A stretch of DNA of 64,000 nt. Source: Neodiprion pinetum. Taxonomy: Eukaryota > Arthropoda > Insecta > Hymenoptera > Diprionidae. Made by a program: the position numbers and the translations under genes. Of this stretch, positions 49,040 to 61,795 are shown piece by piece (within the stretch, counting starts at the first letter, position 1; each line of letters begins with the position of its first letter). The notes below the pieces were generated by a model, which was given only the letters and a program-made list of their open reading frames with translations, was not told the DNA's origin and searched no databases. The DNA lies in contig NC_060236.1 of NCBI RefSeq assembly GCF_021155775.2, positions 24,628,238 through 24,692,237 on the forward strand, in the 5' to 3' direction.

Positions 49040-49440
49040 GTCCTTACGTTTGGTGCATATGCCGTTCAACAACAAAATGTGTTTTTGGTAATTACATTTA
49101 CAAATGGTATAAGGTCGCATCTGGCAGTTTTGTGTTTTTTTTCTCAAACTCCGCAAAAACCTTCAAAATATAAATATTCGTCCGTTTGGAAATAATCTTT
49201 GACAGTTTTTATTATCTCAAAACATTATGTCAAACGTAAAGGTATAAGGTCGTATGTGGACGCACATTAGTCAACGTGATTATTTTTCATAACGTTCGTA
49301 ATGGAGGGCATAACGGACAGTATTTACGACCTTTTACCGTTAATTGATCCCTTTTTCAATATCAACGTTTTTCAACGTATCCTCGTGTTTTTCCTTTACG
49401 CGTGACAAAAGGTCGTATAATGACGCATCCGTCCTTATAC
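49040..49440. repeat. Locally repeated sequence
   Basis: The phrase GGTATAAGGTCG occurs at about 49108 and 49241, with a variant AAAGGTCGTATAATG near 49408. Spacings are roughly 130-165 bp. ACGTTTGGTGCATATG at the left returns in part, inverted, inside. It may be the remains of a repeat element. Confidence 0.3.
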
Positions 49441-52400
49441 CATTATACACGCGATATTTTACTGTCGATCTAATAATACCATTTGACGTCCAATTTCCGA
49501 ATCGACTCGAAACATTGTTCTACAACAGTCTAGACCGACTAATCTTAGTCGATTTTAACACCACCATTTGGAATACAGGATCAATATGTCATTACGAACA
49601 GTCCAAAGATTTAACACTAATTCTGTAAAATTTTACTACAGATTTCGAATTATTTTCGTCGACTGACTGCTGACTAGCTCAATTATAAATTTTAATATCC
49701 TTGACATCATTCTATGCGAAGTCTGATGGTAAGTTTAAGAGAACTGTGCAAATCTGGCAAAGTTGGCGGTGCGTGTCGGAGTGAATGAGCAGGCACAGGT
49801 AGTACGAAAGAGGGAAGATCGAAGGGAAAAGTAGTAGGAATAGGAGGAGGAGGAGAGAGGCGGCAGACAAAATGATATCGGTGCCGATCGGCATTCCCTG
49901 CAAACGAAGAGCAATAAAAACTTTTCCAATTGACTTCCCTTAGGTTAATTCAGCGGAACTGAACGTAAGTGGCTGAGGGAGCATAACGCTGAAGTGTGAG
50001 TCTGATCTCCCGCTACGTGAATGCGCGTTTGCTTGCTCCGGGCTGGAGATTCAGGATTTCAATTTAGTCTCAGATTGACCTGGTTTGGTTCTTTCAATGG
50101 TTCCCGACTCGACTCTCGAGTCGAGTAGGTACCGGTTTCGTTACTGCTTTCATAGAATCCAATGTAGCCGTAGTTCCGACGTTTCCCGCAACCTTCCACG
50201 TGCACCTAGGAGTAGAAAGGAAAGAAACTAGCGTGCATGTCGTTTTATAAGCAAATTTTCGGCACCGCAGCGGTAAAGTTGAATGCCGCTTTCCTCCAGC
50301 GAGTCACTCCAATTGGTTACATTCTGCTTTTTATAGCGCGGGCGGTTGAACTTTGAGGCAGAAGTGATTGATGTTTTTTTTTTTCACACAGTCAAGCCTT
50401 GTTTACACGTTTTAGACTTTCAAGAATTTCTCCTTCGTATGTTATATTCTTTTCATCCAGTGGCAGTTTCTACCTATAATGGGACCGTGTAAAAGTGTTT
50501 CGTTTGTACGTAAAAACTGCCGTACCTACGTTACATCAGTGAAAAACGTACAAATGATGGTTTTAGTGGAGTAATTGTGAGATCGTACATCTACTTTCAT
50601 ATTCAAATAATCTTGTTTGTTACATCGGATGGTAACAAATTGTGTGGCCAGTACAAGTGACTATACGCGACGGCGAACACTTGGAAAATTTCAAAGTGAC
50701 CTAATTCGTACAGACAATTCAAGTGAACCCAAAGTCTAAGGTACTGTGAGAGTAACTCAAAGAATCGCAAAGTTCCTGATACAATCTCGTAGCCATGATA
50801 CTAATATCAGATCATAACAATGGTCTTCGAGTTCTTAGATGTGCATAGTTTGTTCCTTCATTATGCGCCTTATTTTCCGAGTACAATATTCTTTGTTACC
50901 GAGTAAATATTGATTCACGAAGAACTTGCGTGTTCAAAACCTGTTAACAATATGCAAAACGTGACGGTTTCTCCGATCCTTTCGCTCTTCCATAGCAGCA
51001 TGTATTCTTTGAATCTGTTTATCGCCGAGCGGTTCTGTCCAATCTACCATCGAAACCGTGTCTTGAAGTGCCGGGTATCGCTCGAATGAAAATCGGAGAT
51101 GTTGATTTGAAAAAACGTTCAATCAACCCTCTTTGTTCGATCTTGCAACGGTCTGAGGACTCGTCTGAAGCCGGTGCAAAAAAGTGCAGAGTGCAAGACG
51201 ACGTTCAAAGGTTCTTCGGTCGAACGGAGATCAAGGAACGGAATGAAGGGCTAAGGAGAGGCTGCTTGCAGCAAGAAGACTGTAGAGAGTCTGGCTCCTA
51301 GATGGCGGATATCGGCAGAGTTCCGTAAAGTTTCGATAAGTCGGTCTCGTAACGTTTACTTCCTGGTGAGCTGCAGTGAGGGCAGGGCTGGGCTTCGGAT
51401 ATGCCGAGAGAGACTGGAAGAAGTCGGGAAGATCAAAAGGCAGGCCGCTTGGAAATAACGCGGTCTGGATGTCTGGGCCTTGCTGTGCAGGATATGCAAT
51501 CGTCTCTGAGCACATTGGAATGTGCCTCGAGACCCGTACGTGCACCACTTTGATATCCAACCCGAAATCATTCTCTCGTCTCACCGAATATACGAGGAGG
51601 CACCCAACCCACTTATCAAATCTACTGGCAAATATCGCGATCCTTGGGGAATTTTTCAGAACTATTCGTCCCTGCCTCACGGTTGCATTTCACGCAACTA
51701 ACGCAATATCGTTATAAAAACGCCAACTTACTCACCAATCGCAAATTACTCACATTATTGTAAAGTTTTCGATAGACATTAGACCTAAATGGGAAAAAAT
51801 AAGATTCTGGTTAAGGAAAAGTTTTACACTGAATAGTTGGAGTTGAAATTTTGAATAGATTATTAACAGACAACATTTTGTCATTCATTGTCCACAGATA
51901 CAAGAATTGGTAATTAATATATTAAATATTGGTCGTATTGTCCAGAAAAATGTTGTTATCCAGTAGCGAATGATTATCAAGTGGTATTGTATTGTTGCTA
52001 ACGATACAACTTTCTTACCATTAGGAGGAGACACGACACTGGGACTCTATACTTTTTTGATGCAGAAGAAATTTATAACGATCAATTATAAAGTTCCGTG
52101 AACCATAATTTTTCCTGCTTTTTTGGACTGATTGCATTTAATATATTCCGTATAGATAACATTCGTCCAAGTTATGTTGAAAATTGATTTTATTTAAAAG
52201 GTTGAACTTGGAAATATTCAAATAACGAGTAGCATAATTCGCTGTTTCATTATCAGATCGCAAAATGGCTACAAACTTTTGTTTTCCATGTCACTAGCAC
52301 AGTTGCGCGACTATTCCAAATTTGTAAACGAAAAACAAATTCATCGATTTTAACGTTACTTACACTAATACCCAGGAACGCGCATACTGAATACAACCAA

Positions 52401-54377
52401 TTCAAACGTATAGAAAAATAGTTTTTCCACGGAGTTTTATCGTTACTCAAAATGTCGCGCCATATTAGTTCATACTCGTACGTGTGAAAATATTTCGTCA
52501 ACGGAACTTTAATCCTTTCGTTCATCCGTCAATCAATCGTCTGTATGTTCAATGGAAATTTTCACCGGCTGATATATATTTGAAAAAAATATCATAACCC
52601 GAAGGTAATTGTTTGTTCGAGATAAAGCGGATACGGAGCGACAACAAGTCCGCAGTTGGAAGTTTTACGTCAACCGGTTAACGATTTTCACAATCAACGA
52701 ACGATTCATCAATCGTGTTTGATTTCGAATCGCGGTCAGCGCAGGCATATCGCATGTACCTTATACCTATAAAGCAAACAGCTGTAACCCACGAGCCACT
52801 TTGATTATCGAATTACCAGTATTGATGAGTTTTCGTTAGTTGTTTTTCATTCTACGAAGCTCGATCGTGTTTTTATACCGGCGTATCACTGCCACAGCTT
52901 ATACGCATGTGTGTACATACATTTACGCGTATAATGCGATGCCTTTTACTGTAATTAATTTTTCCCGCTGTACGTCGCTTCCGGAGTATGCGAAGTACGT
53001 GTTATGCATGCGGCTTAAGCTCTTCTCACTTTCGGCACGGATTTTATACCGACGAGTACATTGAAAATGAAACGGGATTATATCCACTCCTACGGGTGGC
53101 GGATATCTCCCGGAGATGATGAATTAAAAATGAACAAATATTCTGAACGAGTTTATAATTACCGAACTTTTTTTCATTACCGACGGTGTAGGGTATCCAA
53201 TTAGAAACGTTCCAGGGAATGAAAATATTAGTTATGATTTCTCGTGAAATTCAAGTGGGAAGCTGAGTTGTACACGATGTTGTCATTGAATTACCGTTAA
53301 AATACTTGTTTGAATTGTTCATAGAAGGATAGCAGAAATTCATGGAATTGAGACTAAGATTAAACTGTTCGTATAATCAAAATTGTACATGCTTCAGATT
53401 TTTCAAACTTTTCCAATTTCATGTCGAAACTTGTTAGCAAAGTTTTTCTTCTAAAAACCTAAACTGGGCATTGAATTTTCAGTTTTCACGGTACGGAAAT
53501 CGGTATTTCAATTAAAACACATTAGCGGTGTTTGAAAACTAAATTTGGCAATCAGAGGTAATCAATCTCTCAATTTCAAACGTTCTTTAAATGCAAATTC
53601 ACGACTTGATACACCGTAACTATCGAATAATGTAAAATTCTGCGACAGTGCTTACGAAATAGAAAATTGAAACGATATCGTAACACTGGATTCAACCGAA
53701 ACCATCAAGCTCTGAATATTCGCGACCAGTTTAGCATCCGCTGGAAGTGGTAATTAGAAATTCTAAATGCGAAGGACAAGATGGCGCGTGCCGCTCGTGT
53801 ATATCTTTCCGTATCTTATCTCACCCTCTTCAGGGTTGAATTATACGAGCATTTATTAATACCCGTTTCACTCTAAAACCTGAAGTTCAAACCAGCCCTG
53901 CATCTGCTCGACTTACATGCTTGAATGAAAACAGTTCGATATCGACGTGATATTAAGACAATCGTGCAAGTCAAAAGAACGAGTAAATTTTTTTCATTTT
54001 TCAATGATCACTTTTTGTCAGTAAGCTTTCTAGAAATAAACACGCTATAAGCGAGTGTTTGAGAGAGTGACGGAGGCGTGCAGAAACAGAAGTTTGCACA
54101 GAAAGTGTTTTTCCCGTCGAGTATTTCGCCAGAAATATGAATTGCACCAGCTCCGCAACGACATTCCATTTCGCGTTTCGTACTACGCAAACGGTTTGAG
54201 ACTTTCAGCTGCGCTATGGTCTGTTTACTTTATTTTCATATATGTGGAATGCCGTTTGGCACGACCTCAAAGGCATCGTAGGAAGGAACCACCAAGACCA
54301 TCGAGAGCGTTCCTCGCACACGATTACAACCGACGTGCTCCGAACTAATATGCGAATTTTTGCAATTCCTCTTACAG

Positions 54378-54422
54378 GATATCGAAAGCTCCGGATCGAA
54401 CGCAATCTCCTTACGTAACCAG
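54378..54422 (+). CDS. Candidate 45-bp exon or coding end
   Basis: An excellent acceptor, TTTGCAATTCCTCTTACAG, ends at 54377. One frame reads DIESSGSNAISLRNQ in phase 0 up to a modest donor, AACCAG/GTGCAC, at 54423. Read through, it continues VHVTFL and stops at a TAG. It is phase-compatible with the exon candidate at 57673, but 3.2 kb apart and not otherwise linked. Confidence 0.3.
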
Positions 54423-57400
54423 GTGCACGTGACATTCCTTTAGCCCGTACCGGCGTCATTAGCTCGTCTTTGCATCAGCTGCAAGTACGAAGACGTCTCC
54501 GTGGTTGGAAACCAACTTCGTTATGCAATGGAGGGTAACTTATTGCCGATTTAAATTTAATCATATATTGTTACGTAACAGAGAATAAATCTCGATCGAT
54601 TTCACAGGCATTTCAAAGACTGTACACGTATCAAGACGCAAATTCAAATCCGAAAGGGATTAAAAGTGCTAATATTTTTCAAACACTTATCGAAAAGTAA
54701 AATCAAGCTCCGAAAATTTGTATCCTCGGACATTTGTAGAATGTACCTGATAAGTAATACCCGAAGTGTATCCCAACGATATTCTTTATTCTGCGATATG
54801 TCGTAGTACGTACTAATTGTGAGATATCAGACACGTATTTCTTGCCACGTGTCAATTTGCCGGTTTGAAGGATAAAAGTCACGCTTCGAGTTTACTACCC
54901 GAGTTAATTTTCTCGGGATTTCTCGACAAGACGTGAAATTTTTTAATAAACCCAATAAAATATCACACGTTACCTTCAGAAGTCCGATCCTTTATTTTTT
55001 TAGGGTAAGCTTCAGGTGTTGTTTTTAACCCTCGAACGGTCGAATTGGCACGAAACATAAAATCCGTGTGCAATGGTTTTTCATGTACTAGAACATATCG
55101 CAAAATGAAGAAAATCGATGATATGCATCTCAAGTGCTTTCGTTGTAAGTGCGTACCTAGACTCCCAGTATAAAAGTGTAGAATAAATATTTGAAGAAAG
55201 TTTTGATCATTATCGATTATATGCGGTACACTAATCAAAGAAGAGAGTGCGAGAGACTTTGATACCCAGTTGAAGTCAAAGAAATTATCACAGAGGTGAG
55301 TCAACAAATTTTTAAAAAAAATCCGTTCGATATGATCTGTTTTCTAGTAGTTGCGTACACTTGATTACGAAATCGTAAGAAGCCTGTCTTGAAAACTAGT
55401 ACGAACTTTTGAGTGAATTGCGGCAACTGGGTTGTAAAGGACACTTGATTGGAGTTTCGAAAGGCAAGAAGTATTTCGATAAAATTCTGTGTAAACGTGT
55501 AAACTGGATGAGTGTGGAAACTGGAGAGTGGAAAGTAAGGGGCTTGCGAAATCGCTCAAAGGAGTTTATTGGCCGCGTAACACTGTAGCCGACACGGGGT
55601 GTGAGCTTTATGTTTACGTAAGTACGTAGCTTAGAATTCTCTAACGGTTTTGCAACTAGCTTCGCTTTGTTGAAGTAACAGCCAGACCCTACGTGTAGTA
55701 ATAGACTCGAAGTAGGTTTATTCCTCCGCCTTTTTTCTCCTTCTCTGTCTCTCTCTTTCTCTTTCTCTCTGCTCTCTCTTTTTCTCATTCTCGCTGTGGC
55801 GTCTGACTTAACGACCTGCGCGGAGATGAACCCTTTGGTGTTAAAACCCAGCTTAAATATATATCCACCAGGCAATACCTACCTCCACTCTTCTTATAGT
55901 GAGAATATTTTACGCGAAATAGATGAAAAATAACGTTCTTTCAAAGTTCAGATGATAAGTAACTCTGACGAAAGAAACTATACACTCCGTCAAATGAATC
56001 TGTGAAGAGGTGAAACTTTTTCGCGTAAAATTTATCCAGAAATATCGTATATATGCATTACACGGATAATTCTTTTGTTCTATCCTAATTGTGTCTGTAC
56101 AGTGTAGGCGAACAGAGAAACGACGCAAACCAATTCAGAGGAATTTTCGTCAAAAAGTGGAGTATCTGGCAGGAAATTATCCAATCTAATTCGACTTTCG
56201 ATTATACTCAAAGTGAGGGCCATCTAATTTCATTTCAAAGAATTTATAGATCCTAAATCTGTGAATGAAAACATAACAACTATAACAAATTTATCACAAT
56301 TAAAACTGAAAAGCCATTTTATTTTTACAAATTTATACATTTCTGAGTTATTCATTTATTAAAAAAAAAAAAGAAGAAAATATATACAGTTTAAATGAAA
56401 GGAAAGAAATGTACTCAAAATTGATAATAAAACGAAGTTGAGTAATCTTACATTTATTAATACATGTCGAAACAGTTTTCTTTGATCCTCGATAATAAGT
56501 TTTCTTTTTTGTTTTCTTTACTGTTAACGGAATGTATCTTGTGATAAACAACAACCGAGAGATTAGAAGTTTCACGTATCAGATCAGATGAACTGGAAAA
56601 CTTTTCGAATTTCTAACGTTATGCCTTTCATAATTCTGATATTCTCAAAATCATACTGAGTTATATCGCACAACAGGGTTGTTTTCTTCATTCACGTTCG
56701 CACCGTCATAGTATCAAGTATCATTGCCGAAGACTATTCGAACAATTCTTCTCCCACTTTTCCCAACTTCCGTTCGAGACTCGTCGGACCGATTGATCCA
56801 CAAATCGAAGGAATTCCAAGTCACCCAACGAGGAGGAGAACGAACCTCGTAAGAAAATGTGACGTGGCGTGTGAGACTCGAGCCTTAGATGCACAAGTGT
56901 ACGCGTGGAGTCCTGAGTCAAGGATAAGCCGAGGCGTCTGACGCGAAATTGACGTTAGGGGAAATGCGGAAGCGGATACGAGGAGGAAAAATGCGGGGGG
57001 TTGAAATGGGGAAAAGTCAAAGCAGAGCCCGCTAAACGCGCGGGACGGGATTCGGGGGATGGGGGTGGGGGAGTCTTTGCGCTCCAGATATTTAAATCCT
57101 TGCGAATGGCTTTGCTGGTCGGGATGAGGAACCGACGGAAGTCGCTCGAGCAGAATTCGTATTCTGTCAGATCGACCCCGAACCATTTTACAGATTTAAC
57201 CCACACGCAAATCGCGCACCGAGTTCGCATCCGCTGAGTGCATTTTACAGATGCAGTCTGGGTTTGGTACACGGGCACTTAATCGGTGGCGGGAAATTCA
57301 AGGAAAATATAAAAGCCCGCCTTTCAGCGGATAACGCATCCTCTATTTTTCAAATAGACGCGCTCGCATGTTGAAAGGAGAATTTACGTTTCTAATAATA

Positions 57401-57672
57401 CACATTTTATTGTTCTCTCTGATTTTTCACCTGTTCCGGTAAATGATTTGTTTCGTTCGAACAACGATGTGCTGAAATTTAATAAATTTACTAGGATCAA
57501 AGCAGTTCGTTTCTATTTCTTCTCTTTTTACTTTTTTGCAAGTAAACAACGAGTATATCTCGCGCACGAACTATTCGATTAGTAATGATTATTGAAGCTC
57601 TTCGATTCGTCTAAAAAATCATTTCAGTTCGTACTAAAATTACACCATTAAATTTTTTTTCTTTTTTTGTAG

Positions 57673-57736
57673 ATCAGTGAAGCGTCTGAATTATTTTCGT
57701 TGAACAACCTCAATAGCCCGAAGATCGAGACAATCG
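57673..57736 (+). CDS. Candidate 64-bp exon
   Basis: This has the best acceptor on the plus strand: a run of T and C ending TTTTTTTGTAG at 57672. Sixty-four bases later lies ACAATCG/GTGAGT, a strong donor. Only frame 1 is open (ISEASELFSLNNLNSPKIET, I, then one base); the other two stop early. It enters in phase 0 and leaves in phase 1. Acidic and Ser/Asn-rich, no family recognised. Confidence 0.42.
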
Positions 57737-60160
57737 GTGAGTTTCAGAGATTTTCTGGTATGAAATTTCCGGGTTTATTACATTGTATTATATTTTCTTA
57801 TAATCTCTCCAGAATTAACCATTCACGGTAGAGTTCCATAACATTTGGCGAAAATCACAACGCGACAGAATAATAAAATATGAATATCTGTGTTGGGAAT
57901 TTCCCCGCGATTAAAAAACAAAAAAAAAAAAAAACACAAAAAGACATAAATAACTAAAGTGCCGAATCTGATTCAGCTCCGTTCGATCGGGAAATGTAAA
58001 AGCCTCTCGCGTTATATTCGCGTCTAGTCGAGCACGTTTGATAGATGTTGAGCAAGTCTGACTGTAATTCGTATTGATTACAGGTAGGCAGGTAGAGACG
58101 CGATTGCGTGTCCAAGAAACAAGAAGGCTCGCTCGATTCGTCGGCCGTTCCGTATTAATTAATCAGGCTACAAACGAATTTACCCGAGGGTTTGATTGAT
58201 AAAAGAGATTATCGGGACGGAGAAAAGAAAAGTAAAATAAATAAAAATATAAGGAAATAAAAAACTACGAGAAGAATAACGTGTGTAATATTATATTGCA
58301 CATCGGAGCGAGAAACGTTGGCAAAAATCTGCCATGCGTAAATATTTTTCGGATTTGCGCCAGCGGCACGAGGTGAAACTAAAACTACGATTCGAAATCA
58401 GTGGTAAAATACAGCAATCAATAGTGCAAATGTCACGTGATAAACGACATCAGCTGTAATAGTTGGAATTTTAACCTGCAGTTCCACATGCGGATGAATT
58501 GGACATGAATATGAAAGGTATCTATGTAAAATACATGTTCCTCAATTTTTTTTGTCTCCAAATTTTTTCGCCGTTATTCCGACGATGTAAAAGTGATTCT
58601 TTTTTTCTTTTTTTTTCAATTTTTCACTACCGTTGTCATTCATCTATTTATTTATTTATCATACGTTTACTATAGCTGCATTTTCGCAGTTTCTCTCTAT
58701 TTCGCTACTTCTTTTTCTCATCCTTCTTTACATACCTTTGCGGGTAGTTCATTAATATTCAACGAAACCTTATCTCTTAGTCAGTTACCGCGTATTTTAC
58801 CCAATCTCGTTTGCGTTATTAAAAATTGTCTAGTAATGACGTGCTCGCAGCTTAAGGTAAACGAAGCGAAAAGAGTCGGACCGTTGAATAGAAACAAAAC
58901 CACAAAAAAACAAAATAATAAAAACAAAACAAAACGGCAAAACAAAGAAATTCAAAAACGAGTTCACGGTACGAATTGTTTCAACTTACTTACGGGGACC
59001 CTGGTCAACCCCTCGTATTTTCGTATGATAGATAGCCTCCATGTTTGGTCCATATTTATGTCTGCCCCTTAATTTTAATCGGAATGAAAGAAATATGTTT
59101 CAGAAAAGTTTTGCCCGCACCGCGAAAATGTGGTTGTAAAAGAGTGAAAAAAAAATAAATAAAAAAATTGCCTCAAAAAATCTTTTTTTAATTCACATTT
59201 CTCTTCCCCCTCCCAAACTTAATATCCATTTTCAAGAGCTGACGGAAGTTTTGTTATTTTTTCGAATCTTATACCCGATGTCTTGAGACCAGGACCAGCC
59301 ATTGATTAATACGAGAAATTATTCTCTTATCGATCACCCTGCAGAGCAGGGGATTTATTCAAAGCTCATGGTCAACATTATATTCGAATCATTCTCCGCT
59401 GTGTCAGCATCGTACGTTCGGCAAGAGGTGGGGCGAAACAGAGAGACAACGAGAGAGGAAGGAGGAGAGAGAGAGAGAGAGGAAGAGGGAGAGAGAGAAC
59501 TTTGCAAAGGATTTCTGTGAGCCGCCAAGAGCAGGCTGTAAGATACATCCCGATATAGAGTCGGGAAGCGGAGGTAATCCCGCTGCTTATATTTAATTAA
59601 GGGGGATACAGGCTTGAGTGAGATGCCTAAGTCAGTGTTACTTGTCTAATTATCGCGAGAGAAGCGAATCAGCTGTCTGCTACGTGCAGATATATATATA
59701 TATATATATATATATTATACCTGTTAGTAGACTGGCAAATTTGAACGAACAATTGATATATTTGACCCAGTTTTCGAGTCTTCGTTACGTGGATAAATAT
59801 TTTCACAATTCCATTGATAACTGGAGCAAGTAACTGGAATAAGTTTGAACTGATAAATCAGCAGCTTCTGACGAATTGTAAACATTTACCTATTTGAGTT
59901 GAAAAAATTTAATTTTAACATTGACGAACGGTTGGGTTATTTTTACACGCCACGTATGAGACAAGTCATAATTCATTCCAGTAAATGAAACATGTTTGTC
60001 AGTTTATACAAAGGCTATTTGTATTGATGTGAGTATACTTATAATATTCATTTCAATTGTATCAATATAAGTAATCGATGATGGTCACGGAAATATTCTG
60101 CGATCGGAATCTTGAAAAATGATATAATTATGCTCGTTTGGTCATGGAAAATCGGGCATA
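57737..60160. other. AT-rich DNA, nothing firm
   Basis: Contains a plus-strand open frame of 159 codons at 58593-59072 made of a hydrophobic first half and an AAC/AAA-rich second half, which I take as compositional. GA and TA runs occur at 59464 and 59690. Confidence 0.45.
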
Positions 60161-60446
60161 CCCGGAAAAAATGTTTTTATATCATCGAATTTGACCTGAT
60201 AAAATTATACAAAATATACGCATACAATTTTACATGTTATTCAAATTTATGAAATCATATAAAATTATATCAAACTTACATTTTTCGAAGTTTTACGTAT
60301 CTTATGAATTCGGATAAAATCATTTAAACGTTTGTATAAGATTAAACAATATCGTATGCCTACAATTTTGTATAAATTTATTGGGTAAACTTCGTTATAT
60401 AATTTCACCTGACCTCACCTGATCATATAAAAATATTTTTTCCCGG
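60161..60446. mobile_element. Inverted-repeat element of 286 bp
   Basis: Starts CCCGGAAAAAATGTTTTTAT and ends, read on minus, CCCGGGAAAAAATATTTTTA. The similarity continues imperfectly for about 45 bases on each side (through GACCTGATAAAATTATA on the left). The interior is a series of words like CATAYAATTTTA in both directions. Non-coding. Confidence 0.65.
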
Positions 60447-60734
60447 GCAGGTACGAAATAGTGACAATGTGAGTTGTTTACCAATAGTAGAATTGTTTTC
60501 CCATTACACGGATCGGGTCTGGGTTATACGCCTGGAAGAAATACGCGGGTGGAAATGGAAGTTATTCGCAGTCCTGAGGGATGGGAATATTTATTTCACA
60601 CCTGAGCGAAGCCCCTTCTGGACATCCTGAGGTGACTCTAGATTCCCTGGCTTATTACCAACCTTTCCTCATCTCTCTATCCCATTTTGTTCCCATATTT
60701 CTTTCCTTTCCCACTCTGTACCAACCCACAACTT

Positions 60735-60835
60735 CTCGCCTCAAGGAGTTCTGGGATTCGAACCCCTGCATGCGGAGACCCTTTTGCGGGAACATAGATT
60801 TCCGAGGACTAACGAGATCGCTTTTGTATTATACT
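60735..60835 (-). ncRNA. tRNA-like fragment with perfect B box
   Basis: On minus, GGGGTTCGAATCCCAG contains the RNA polymerase III B box GGTTCGANTCC. Upstream, GCGATCTCGTTAGTCC followed by TCGGAAATC and a CCGC..GGGTCTCCGC stretch loosely recalls a tRNA of the Ser/Leu type with a long variable arm. The T stem has mismatches, no complete acceptor stem forms and no clear A box is seen. It is best read as a decayed tRNA or part of a tRNA-derived SINE. Confidence 0.33.
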
Positions 60836-61350
60836 CTCCGAGTCTAACTACAATATATAATCGTATACTTTTCATTTGTTTAATTCTTACTTTTTTGTTT
60901 TCCTCGACCGAAGGGTAACAACTCGAATGATTAGGTAACACATACAACGAACATATTTTTGAACATAAAACTAAAGGGTATTAATTAGATTTGAAATTTA
61001 TTCATTGCGATGGGTATTCATTTAACATGAACGTGAATGATACATACTTCATTTGCAAATGAAATCTTAGCACTTTCTTCAAATTATTTATGAATTTTCG
61101 CATTCGAAGAGAAGCATGTTCGTGATAAGGATTTGAGAATTGAAAAGACTCGAATAACAGTAAGTATCTGATCTAAAACCGAAATAGCAAATGGAAAATG
61201 GCTTCCGACAAAAAAAAAAAAAAAAATTCATTAAATAAATGCAATTGTTTGATAATTCGATGCTGGTTGACATTTTCAAGCATCGTATATACTTTGACGA
61301 CAACGGCAAATCTAGCCTGACCGCTTACGTGATTTTAGTCTTACAATTAG

Positions 61351-61356
61351 TTTATT
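61351..61356 (-). terminator. Possible polyadenylation signal of the 3' gene
   Basis: AATAAA on the minus strand (TTTATT on plus), about 440 bp downstream of the TAG at 61796. It is the first canonical hexamer I noticed in the right direction. In AT-rich DNA such hexamers are common, so this is only a position to test. Confidence 0.3.
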
Positions 61357-61795
61357 TCCACAGACTTGACTATTTCTTGAAAGATTGAGAGTGGCTCGGT
61401 TTTTTCTCATTCATTAATTTACGTATGCTTAATGTAGGTAAGTATAACATAACAATAGTGGTTTGAACCGGTTTCCATTCCCTGTTCTCATAGCAGTTGT
61501 AAAGTATTTTGTATATTGTAGGTAAATTAGAATAAAATTATTGCACTTCTGAGGATGGCCACCCTCAAAGGGCTGCAAAGTAAACGAGAAAAAAACTTCC
61601 CACTTATTGTTTATGGTACTTTGAATTTTCACAACATTCGATCGGGTCGATTGTGAATTAATCTAGATGAAAATTTTCAATACCAGATCAGACATTCATC
61701 GAATCAGTTATTTCACTCGACGTAGCCATACACCAATTAACCATGTCTGCAAACCTTTCTTTTCACCTCTAGATATGACCCTCTTCACACCATAA

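Larger units (their letters stand above)
43480..54377. other. Large region without a firm gene
   Basis: Besides the weak candidates listed separately (44285, 46291, 47715, 48766, 49040), nothing is recognised. 51.0-51.7 kb is GC-richer and has overlapping frames of 149 codons (-) and 113 codons (+), none with a known domain. A minus frame at 50934-51122 containing MVDWTEPLGDKQIQRIHAA has no clear splice sites. Confidence 0.4.

Noticed and set aside
55396..55875. 159-codon minus-strand frame
   Set aside because: It crosses a GA microsatellite that keeps the frame open (Arg/Glu run), begins without ATG, and has no domain.
58593..59072. 159-codon plus-strand frame
   Set aside because: It has no ATG at its start, and its composition is a T-rich half followed by an A-rich half, so it looks compositional.
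61628..61657. Palindrome TTCACAA...TTGTGAA as an operator-like site
   Set aside because: Seven-base arms with a partial inner match are expected by chance in 64 kb.
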